From: Candidatus Altimarinota bacterium
GTDB taxonomy: Bacteria; Patescibacteriota; Gracilibacteria; UM-FILTER-43-11
DNA length: 26,067 bases
Direction: 5' to 3'
Assembly: GCA_029934675.1 (NCBI GenBank)
Contig: JAOZLT010000003.1
Coordinates: 1 to 26,067 of the forward strand
Positions 15,675 through 21,884 of this stretch are shown one piece after another (position 1 is the first letter of the stretch; every line of letters starts with the position of its first letter). The notes under the pieces are model-generated. The model did not search any database. It was given only the letters and a program-made list of their open reading frames with translations, and was not told the DNA's origin. The translations under genes and the position numbers were made by a program.

Positions 15675-15880
15675 TAAGTGGATATAGGTTTTTCGATTTT
15701 CCTTATTAAATTTTCGTAATATGAATTTAATAGTGGGTTGGTTTTCTAATTTTATCATATTGACTGTATCTAAAATTTTAAAAGGTAGTTGATATTTTAA
15801 ATATCTGAAATATCCTTAAAATCCAAATCCAAAGGAGATAAAGGGTGTTTCTAGTACAATGATACAAGTATTAGAATAGT

Positions 15881-17272
15881 TTATTTCTTACCATATCTCT
15901 GCTCCTTTTCCTGAAAACTGAGTTTTATAGGTGTACCATTAAACCCAAACTGTTCACGCATTCTGTTTTCGAGGTATCGGAGGTAAGAAAAGTGAAAGTA
16001 TTTCTTTTTATTAACAAAAAATACGAAATGAGGCGGATTTATTTTAACTTGGGTAACATAAAAGAGTTTTGGATTTATCATTTTAGTACCTGATGGCTTA
16101 TGCCTTTCTACAGCATCTTCAATAAAATGATTAAGTTTACCAGTTGGAATACGCTTTTGTCTTTCACTTACAATTGACTCAATTTGATCGAATATTTTTG
16201 TAAGGTTTTGCTTGGTAACGGCAGAGGTAAATATCACAGGCGCCCAAGAGAGGAATTGGAATTTTCGTTGAAGTCGAGTTGTATAAGCATTACGACGATC
16301 TTCCTCACCTTTTTCATCTTCTTCGTCTTTTATATCCCACTTATTCACAAGTACAATTAGACCTTTGTTGGCGGTAAGTATAGTGTTTGCAATTTGCTGG
16401 TCTTGATTGGTAATTGACTTAGAGCTATCTATTACTAAAAGTGATACGTCACAGCGTTCGATAGAAGATATTGTACGAAGTACGCTGAAGTGCTCAATTC
16501 CTGTGCCTACTTTTCCACGACGACGCATACCAGCTGTATCTATAAAATTGTAATCCTTACCTTTATGACGAATAAGAGAATCGGTACTGTCACGTGTTGT
16601 GTGTGGTGTATCAGAAACAATAAGTTTGTCCTGATTTAAAAGGGCATTAATAATCGATGATTTGCCTACATTTGTTTTTCCTACGAGGGAAATATTTAGA
16701 TGGCTCTGGCTAAATCTATCGGCTTCTTTAAATTCTTTACTGTTTTTGGTTAAAAAATGTCTACTTTTTAGTGTTTTAATTATTTCATTTGTCAGTTGTT
16801 CTATGCCTGTATTGTGAAGTGCTGAAATAGGTGTTGGTTCTCCTAGTCCTAATTCGTACATGTGGGCTAACTCTGTTTCTGTAACAGGATTATCACACTT
16901 ATTGGCAACAAGGATTATTGGCTTTTTACTAGCTTCTTTTCTTAATAATTCGGTTGTCTGAAAATCACCACTTGTCATATCTTCCTTATTATTTACCATA
17001 AAAATAATAAGATCAGATTCTTCTATAGCGATACGTGCCTGTTTCTGCATATTATCTTCAATATCGATATCTGCTTTACTTTCAAACTCTAAACCGCCCG
17101 TATCTACCAAAAAGAAATCCATTTTCGGATTATCTATTTTGTAAAAAATGCGGTCACGTGTTGTACCGGCTTCTTCAGTAGTAATAGCCATACGTGACCC
17201 CACCATTCTATTGAAAAACATAGATTTTCCAACATTTGGCTTACCGACGATAGTTACTATTGGGATTTTCAT
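15881..17272 (-). CDS. der: Ribosome-associated GTPase Der (EngA)
   Basis: Der has two tandem GTPase domains and a C-terminal KH-like domain and is needed for 50S subunit assembly. The 463-residue protein shows G1 motifs GKPNVGKS (10-17) and GKTNVGKS (198-205), DTGG and DTAGMRRRGK G3 motifs, ANKCD and VNKWD G4 motifs, and a KH-like region from about 375 ending in a basic tail. The frame stays open to a TTG at 17290, but the extra six residues come from the flanking repeat, so the ATG at 17272 is taken. Near-identical repeats stand just before and after it. No Shine-Dalgarno sequence is present. Confidence 0.96.
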   Translation of the reverse strand: MKIPIVTIVGKPNVGKSMFFNRMVGSRMAITTEEAGTTRDRIFYKIDNPKMDFFLVDTGGLEFESKADIDIEDNMQKQARIAIEESDLIIFMVNNKEDMTSGDFQTTELLRKEASKKPIILVANKCDNPVTETELAHMYELGLGEPTPISALHNTGIEQLTNEIIKTLKSRHFLTKNSKEFKEADRFSQSHLNISLVGKTNVGKSSIINALLNQDKLIVSDTPHTTRDSTDSLIRHKGKDYNFIDTAGMRRRGKVGTGIEHFSVLRTISSIERCDVSLLVIDSSKSITNQDQQIANTILTANKGLIVLVNKWDIKDEEDEKGEEDRRNAYTTRLQRKFQFLSWAPVIFTSAVTKQNLTKIFDQIESIVSERQKRIPTGKLNHFIEDAVERHKPSGTKMINPKLFYVTQVKINPPHFVFFVNKKKYFHFSYLRYLENRMREQFGFNGTPIKLSFQEKEQRYGKK

Positions 17273-17282
17273 ATTGTTATTT

Positions 17283-17339
17283 AGTCTCAAGTGCGAGTGC
17301 CATTCCTTCGCTTAAAGCTACGGAAGACTTTGCGAGTCT
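17283..17339 (+). repeat. Dispersed repeat R1, copy 2 (upstream of der)
   Basis: This second copy of the 57-base unit lies ten bases upstream of the der start codon (der is read leftward), so it forms the 5' leader or promoter region of der. It differs from copy 1 by a single base. Confidence 0.85.
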
Positions 17340-17348
17340 CAAATGCTT

Positions 17349-17518
17349 AATTCATACTTGTCTCGCAGTAGGCGTGGAACTCATAAGTCATATATTAATT
17401 TTGAATTTTGAATAACCAATTTCCAAAAGATTTCGAATGTAGAATTTTCAATTAATTTATCATTTTTGATTTATGATTTTTGATTCCAATTCTTAATTTT
17501 TAATTCTTAATTGATAAC
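17349..17518 (-). repeat. Dispersed repeat R2, copy C (inverted)
   Basis: This is the reverse complement of repeat R2 at 14534-14868. It contains the CGCAGTAGGCGTGGAACTCAT block (about 17364-17384) followed by the AT-rich block with CCAAAAGATTTCGAATGTAG and AAATCA words up to about 17518. Unlike copy A it has no palindromic insert. Together with copy A it forms a large inverted pair around the DsbA-like gene and der. From here to rpsU (17519-17656) only short AGTCTCAGGTCTCAAGT words (17544-17560) and no gene are seen. Confidence 0.65.
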
Positions 17519-17656
17519 TCATAATTAATAATTCATATATTTTAGTCTCAGGTCTCAAGTGGGTTTAAAAAACTTCCTTCACACAAAAAGTGGATGGCTT
17601 TTGTAATTCGTTGACGGAGAGCAGTGTACTTGGGAGTTCGTCGTCGGACATTTAAA

Positions 17657-17863
17657 TTAGCTATAAAATTGTTGTTTCGCTTTGCGTGCTCGATGAGTTG
17701 CTCTCATAACTGCAGCAAGGCGAACCATACGCTTTCTGGGTTTGGCTTTATGAAAGCGTTCTTGTTTTGCCTTATAAATAGTTCTGCTCCTTTGAACAAC
17801 TTGTTTAAAGCGACTTATAAGACGCTCATTGGATTCACCTTGTTTTTTGGTTGCGTATATCAT
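17657..17863 (-). CDS. rpsU: Small ribosomal subunit protein bS21
   Basis: This 68-residue, highly basic protein matches bS21: an N-terminal ESNERLISRFKQVVQRS helix, a KAKQERFHKAKPRKR middle and an extended basic C-terminal helix with KQQFYS at the end. bS21 sits beside the 3' end of 16S rRNA near the anti-Shine-Dalgarno sequence. The gene has an optimal Shine-Dalgarno sequence, unlike every other gene in the window, and its own promoter. In Bacteroidota bS21 helps mask the anti-Shine-Dalgarno sequence and its own mRNA keeps a strong one. A similar feedback loop is inferred here. It is monocistronic and divergent from ybaB. Confidence 0.92.
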   Translation of the reverse strand: MIYATKKQGESNERLISRFKQVVQRSRTIYKAKQERFHKAKPRKRMVRLAAVMRATHRARKAKQQFYS

Positions 17864-17868
17864 GTATT

Positions 17869-17876
17869 ACCTCCTT
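17869..17876 (-). promoter_or_regulatory. Strong Shine-Dalgarno sequence of rpsU
   Basis: On the minus strand the bases AAGGAGGT (17876-17869) give an eight-base complement to the usual 16S anti-Shine-Dalgarno end. The GGAGG core ends six bases before the ATG, a near-ideal spacing. No other gene start in this window has a GGAGG-like motif. Confidence 0.85.
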
Positions 17877-17895
17877 TTAATTAAATTACTCATAC

Positions 17896-17923
17896 ATTTT
17901 ACTTAAATATTGAAAAAAAGCAA
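17896..17923 (-). promoter_or_regulatory. Promoter of rpsU
   Basis: On the minus strand TTGCTT (17923-17918) is followed after 16 bases by TAAAAT (17901-17896). The expected leader is about 25 bases and includes the Shine-Dalgarno sequence. Confidence 0.5.
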
Positions 17924-17971
17924 ATTTAATTTACCGCCAAAAAAGTTTTTGGTTTTTGGACTTTTTGGCTT

Positions 17972-18001
17972 TTGGATTTTTAAACCATGAGGGTTTATGA
18001 T
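17972..18001 (+). promoter_or_regulatory. Promoter of ybaB
   Basis: TTGGAT (17972-17977), an 18-base spacer and TATGAT (17996-18001) precede ybaB, giving a predicted leader of about 30 bases. It is divergent from the rpsU promoter. Confidence 0.4.
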
Positions 18002-18039
18002 AAACTGCACTAAGTAATTTACAATTAATAATTAAAACT

Positions 18040-18333
18040 ATGGGTTTTGTAGATAAAGCCAAGGATATGTATAAGCTCCAAAAACAGGCTAAAGATATTA
18101 AAAAACAATTAAAGAATATTCATGTGGAGGCAGAAACTGATGGAGTAGCTATTACAGTTGATGGTGAGCAGACTTTTTTAAGTGTTGAGATTAAGGAAGA
18201 AGCTATGAGTGATGCTAAAAAACTTGGTAAATCATTTATTGATGCTGCAAATAAGGCAGTAAAGAAATCTCAAACAATAGGTGCTGAGAAAATGAAGGAT
18301 GTTATGGGAGGACTTGGAGGGATGTTTGGGTAG
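18040..18333 (+). CDS. YbaB/EbfC-family nucleoid-associated protein
   Basis: This 97-residue protein shows the YbaB pattern: an N-terminal amphipathic helix (YKLQKQAKDIKKQLKNIHVE), a beta-sheet core (VAITVDGEQTFLSVEIKEEA) and a second helix (FIDAANKAVKKSQTIGAEKM), ending in a Gly-Met-rich tail (GGLGGMFG). The family forms dimers that bind DNA without strong sequence specificity. In many bacteria it follows dnaX and precedes recR. Here dnaX is 3.5 kb away on the other strand and recR is absent. It ends in TAG and is followed by tandem repeats before mltG. Confidence 0.9.
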   Translation: MGFVDKAKDMYKLQKQAKDIKKQLKNIHVEAETDGVAITVDGEQTFLSVEIKEEAMSDAKKLGKSFIDAANKAVKKSQTIGAEKMKDVMGGLGGMFG

Positions 18334-18338
18334 TAACG

Positions 18339-18419
18339 TTGAGGCTACATTGAGGCTACGTTGAGGCTACGTTGAGGCTACAATAGTGGATCTTGTTTAT
18401 AGCCACAATAATAGCCTCA
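18339..18419 (+). repeat. Tandem TTGAGGCTAC repeats upstream of mltG
   Basis: Four exact copies of TTGAGGCTAC occur with an 11-base period at 18339, 18350, 18361 and 18372. An inverted TAGCCTCA follows at 18412-18419, so a transcript could fold repeat against inverse copy. The same word recurs downstream of mltG (19453-19589). Confidence 0.85.
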
Positions 18420-18455
18420 GAGCTACGTAGTGGTGGATAGCTACAATTGTAAAAT

Positions 18456-19445
18456 ATGAAAAAGTTGTTTATTTTAATTATAGGATTATTGGTATTTGGA
18501 ATATTCTGGTTCTACAGTTTATATACCAGTACTTTAAATTATTCTTTGGATTCTGATTCCGACGATAGGGTTATTATTGATATTGAAAAAGGGAGTACAG
18601 CTTCTGATGTTGCGGGTCTATTGTATGAAAAGGGTTTAATTAAAAATACCACTGTTTTTAAGCTGTACCTTAAGCAGAATGATATGTCTAATCAGATTAA
18701 GGCTGGGCGAATTGTACTAAAAGAGAATTTTGATATGAAAACTATTGTTGCTACTTTAGTCGAGGGTAAAAGTGATGAAATGATAGCTACACTTTTGGAG
18801 GGGTGGACTTTGGAGCAGATAGCTGATTATTTGGAACAATCTAGTCTTACCCAAGCTGATGATTTTATTAATTGTGCGAAAACTTGTACTTTTGATTTTG
18901 AGTTTCTACCTGAAAAATATTTAGAGGGTTATTTGTACCCTGATACATATTTTATAAATCCAGTTTCTTTTAATGATAAGGTATTTATTACACGTTTGAT
19001 ACAAACACTTGAAAATAAGCTTTCGGATGATGACTGGGATGCGGTTGAGGAAAGTGGTCGCACTTTTGAGGAAATAATGATTATGGCGTCTATTGTTGAA
19101 CGTGAAGAGCGAAATTCCGATGAACAGCCAACTATTGCTGGAATTTTGTGGGATAGATTGGATAATGGAGTTGGATTAGGTGCTGATGCTACGGTTTTGT
19201 ATGCACTGGGTCGAACCAAAGGTGGTCTTACTTATAATGATTTGCAAACCGATAGTCCATATAATACTCGTAAATACCGCGGTTTACCCCCTACTCCGAT
19301 TGCTAATCCTGGTATAAGCAGTATACGTGCTGCTATTTACCCTAAAAAAACAGATTACTTTTATTATCTGCATGATGAGAATGGAGTTGCGCATTATGCG
19401 GAGACGTTGGAGGGGCATAATATTAATAAGAGGAAGTATCTTTAA
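18456..19445 (+). CDS. mltG: Endolytic murein transglycosylase MltG
   Basis: MltG (YceG) cuts nascent glycan strands at the inner membrane and limits peptidoglycan strand length. The 329-residue protein has an N-terminal membrane anchor (about 4-22), a LysM-like region (about 38-105; IDIEKGSTASDVAGLLYEKG) and the catalytic domain. The catalytic Glu is about 215 in MASIVEREE. The family signature YNTRKYRGLPPTPIANPG and the ending HYAETLEGHNINKRKYL are intact. It is flanked on both sides by TTGAGGCTAC repeats. No Shine-Dalgarno sequence precedes the ATG. In many genomes it is followed by ruvX or tmk, which are absent here. Confidence 0.96.
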   Translation: MKKLFILIIGLLVFGIFWFYSLYTSTLNYSLDSDSDDRVIIDIEKGSTASDVAGLLYEKGLIKNTTVFKLYLKQNDMSNQIKAGRIVLKENFDMKTIVATLVEGKSDEMIATLLEGWTLEQIADYLEQSSLTQADDFINCAKTCTFDFEFLPEKYLEGYLYPDTYFINPVSFNDKVFITRLIQTLENKLSDDDWDAVEESGRTFEEIMIMASIVEREERNSDEQPTIAGILWDRLDNGVGLGADATVLYALGRTKGGLTYNDLQTDSPYNTRKYRGLPPTPIANPGISSIRAAIYPKKTDYFYYLHDENGVAHYAETLEGHNINKRKYL

Positions 19446-19452
19446 ATACATA

Positions 19453-19589
19453 GAGGCTACATGGAGGCTACATGAAGGCTACTTCGTTCCGTCCTTCTCC
19501 ACTAAAGTTACGAATGACTACACTTTGAGGCTACCCGCTGCGCTTTGAGGCTACAATTGAGGTTACGCTCCTTACGTCGCTGAGACTAC
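19453..19589 (+). repeat. GAGGCTAC repeats downstream of mltG
   Basis: Several copies of the word found upstream of mltG follow its stop: GAGGCTAC at 19453 and 19464, GAAGGCTAC at about 19474, TTGAGGCTAC at 19525 and 19545, TTGAGGTTAC at 19557 and TGAGACTAC at 19581. The segment between 19483 and 19524 resembles the core of repeat R1 (AAAGTTACGAATGACT against AAAGCTACGGAAGACT), linking the two repeat families. Confidence 0.8.
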
Positions 19590-19621
19590 CGATAGAGGTT
19601 GTTGATTCGTTACTATCTGGT

Positions 19622-21673
19622 TTATTGATTATAATTTACCGTTATAGTAGCCTTTCCCACACTCTCCCCTGCTTTTTCCGCATTTACAACAAATATGTTT
19701 TCACCGGATGTTAGATTAATTGAAGTACGCCATTCTTCACTGCCTGGTATGTAGTTTTTAATCTCTTTGCCATTTATATATATACGAGTTACCCATTTTC
19801 CAACGGTTCCTCCAATTACGATTGTATCGAGCGTTGTTGAATAGGAACCTGTAGCTGAAGGCATTGTGATTACTGGTGCGGCGCTTGCTCCGCTTTCTAC
19901 ATCAATTACTATGTTTGCTTCTCCAACTAGGGTATCATCACCGTCAAATGCCTCAACTTTAAAACTGTTTTTTTCTCCAATTTTCAAGTTACCAATGCTT
20001 ACATATGCTCGATATTTGAAAGTGGTATCACCAGGTTCGAATAAAGAAAGTGGATAATCATTTACTTCTACCTTTGCTGTACCGTCAGGAACAGTTCCTG
20101 TAATTTCGAATTCTGTTTCACTTGTTGTAAAGCTTTCACCTTCATTCGGACCAGTGATAGCTACTCCACCACTGGATGAAGCTGTAGGCAGGTTTTCTTC
20201 CGTTGTGGCTCCACTAGTGGTTCCTGTGGTAACTCCAGTTGTTGTATCGTCATCATCTTCGTCTTCTTTTTCATCAGCAGTATCAATAATTTCTTGATTG
20301 AGCTCCAAAATTATAATTGCCGCCTCGCTTTGGTTTCCAGCTTTGTCTTCCGCATATACCTTATATTCATTCTCGCCAGCTTCAAGATTACCGTATTCGG
20401 TTTTTGCGTAATATTGAAATTCTTCACTGCCTGGTACGTACTTGCCAAGCCTATAGTCATTAATTATAACAGCCTGTGTATCTTCACTTACAGTTCCTTT
20501 AATTATTTGCTCAATATCCTCGATTGTAACATTTTCGCCTTCAGCCTCGGAGGCCGGTTCAGTTATTACAGGTGTGTCTGGTGCGGTTTTGTCATAAATA
20601 ATTACAAAAGTTTCTATTGCGGTTTTATTACCACTTAAATCCTCTGCCTCTATCTTAATTTTATTTTCTCCTTCAATTTCCAATTTAACTGAAGTCATTC
20701 TCCATTTTCCATCACTTATTACAGATGCTTTTTTATCATTTACGTAAACTGCTTCAATTTTTTCTGAATCATAATTACCTTCAAGTGTGATAGTTGATTT
20801 ACTGGTTTCAGTTTTTTTGGAAGGTTTTGTAACATATACGACTCTATCTATATTAGTAATGTCTTCATCTGTTGAGATATCATTATCTTCATCTAAATTA
20901 ATTTCTTCATCTTCATTGTCCAAATCGGATTCTTCAAATGCGTTTATAGCACCGTCTTTTTTTATATTCCATCTGTACCAGTTTGTTCTTTTAAAAGTAT
21001 CACTTAGAGCGAATATTACCTCCGTATCAGTACCTTTTTTAATATCAGTAATCCCTACTTCGTCAATAGTAAACTGTTGACCAACACCAACTGTATAAGT
21101 TTTTATAACATCATCATCATATTTAATTCCAACTTGCGCATTACCTTCTATAACATATACGGTACCCGGATAAGTCATAGCAAAAACAGCTCCACGGGTA
21201 TCAACAGTTAAAAGGTCTGTTGTAATGCTAAATGTGGAATTTGGGTTAGTAATTCTTTCGACTTTTGACCAAAGATTTCCTTTATTCAATTCAACTTCGA
21301 TATTATATGTTTCGTTCTTCTTTTTTAGAGATGCAAAAGATATTTCCGTATCCGTATTAAGTCGCATTATGCTTTGATCGAAAAAAGTAAGAGATACGCG
21401 CCCATCGGTTCCTGTCTTTAATCGTTCTCCTCTGTATAAATAGATTTTGTCAGGAGCATTTTGCCATTCACTTTTTCCAACTATCATAGCTTTTGCGCTA
21501 CCACTTTCAATATCTAAAGATACTTTTTCGTTGTAAGTATTTCGATTTTGATTCACAAAAAGATTATCTAATGCTCTCCATCCAAATATAACACCAGCAA
21601 AAATAAATGCTATTATGATAAATGGTATGAAATAACTATATACCCTTTTCCCTGATGGGTGTTTGTAGTACAT
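19622..21673 (-). CDS. Membrane-anchored FecR-domain protein with tandem Ig-like modules
   Basis: This 683-residue protein has a short cytoplasmic tail, one transmembrane helix (about 13-33) and a FecR-type domain (about 55-210; YRGERLKTGTDGRVSLTFFD, VDTRGAVFAM). An acidic linker follows (about 248-272). Four related beta-sandwich modules occupy about 294-360, 388-458, 520-590 and 617-680. The modules share I-x-G-T-V, an I-N-D-Y or I-N-G-K strand, and PGSEEF/W. A second Asp/Thr-rich linker lies at about 465-500. It is most likely an exported surface or adhesion protein. A link to FecA/FecI-style iron signalling is not supported, since no sigma factor or receptor is nearby. It is divergent from secA. 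Confidence 0.82.
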   Translation of the reverse strand: MYYKHPSGKRVYSYFIPFIIIAFIFAGVIFGWRALDNLFVNQNRNTYNEKVSLDIESGSAKAMIVGKSEWQNAPDKIYLYRGERLKTGTDGRVSLTFFDQSIMRLNTDTEISFASLKKKNETYNIEVELNKGNLWSKVERITNPNSTFSITTDLLTVDTRGAVFAMTYPGTVYVIEGNAQVGIKYDDDVIKTYTVGVGQQFTIDEVGITDIKKGTDTEVIFALSDTFKRTNWYRWNIKKDGAINAFEESDLDNEDEEINLDEDNDISTDEDITNIDRVVYVTKPSKKTETSKSTITLEGNYDSEKIEAVYVNDKKASVISDGKWRMTSVKLEIEGENKIKIEAEDLSGNKTAIETFVIIYDKTAPDTPVITEPASEAEGENVTIEDIEQIIKGTVSEDTQAVIINDYRLGKYVPGSEEFQYYAKTEYGNLEAGENEYKVYAEDKAGNQSEAAIIILELNQEIIDTADEKEDEDDDDTTTGVTTGTTSGATTEENLPTASSSGGVAITGPNEGESFTTSETEFEITGTVPDGTAKVEVNDYPLSLFEPGDTTFKYRAYVSIGNLKIGEKNSFKVEAFDGDDTLVGEANIVIDVESGASAAPVITMPSATGSYSTTLDTIVIGGTVGKWVTRIYINGKEIKNYIPGSEEWRTSINLTSGENIFVVNAEKAGESVGKATITVNYNQ

Positions 21674-21792
21674 TTTATTTAGTTACGAAGTAACGATGTG
21701 ACGATATAATATGTACGATGGAGCAAGATTATGCTCTATCATCAATTTTCACTTATTTCGTCGCTTGATAAGCTTACAAAAATGAGATTTGT

Positions 21793-21821
21793 TTGTCAAT
21801 CAAGGTTCTCTTAACTATAAT
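21793..21821 (+). promoter_or_regulatory. Promoter of secA
   Basis: TTGTCA (21793-21798), a 17-base spacer and a perfect TATAAT (21816-21821) precede secA. The predicted leader of about 57 bases contains repeat words AGTCTCAAGTGC and GAGTCTCAAGT (21827-21855). The -35 overlaps a minus-strand TTGACA (21799-21794) that could serve the divergent FecR gene, though its -10 is weak. Confidence 0.65.
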
Positions 21822-21826
21822 CAATT

Positions 21827-21855
21827 AGTCTCAAGTGCTAGTGCGAGTCTCAAGT
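21827..21855 (+). repeat. Short R1-related repeat words in the secA leader
   Basis: AGTCTCAAGTGC followed by GAGTCTCAAGT repeats the first word of repeat R1 (15618, 17283). It lies at the predicted transcription start of secA. Confidence 0.6.
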
Positions 21856-21884
21856 CCCTATTTCGTAATTAAGAATTAAGAATA

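Noticed and set aside
15721..15792. Short hydrophobic frame of about 23 codons in the gap after der
   Set aside because: It is too short, ends in TGA unlike every real gene here, and has no promoter, partner or family match.
15881..17290. Longer der start at a TTG (17290)
   Set aside because: The extra residues come from repeat R1. The ATG at 17272 starts the conserved MKIPIVTIVG sequence.
18339..18419. Possible CRISPR array
   Set aside because: The units are 10-11 bases with one-base gaps and no spacers, and there are no cas genes in the window.
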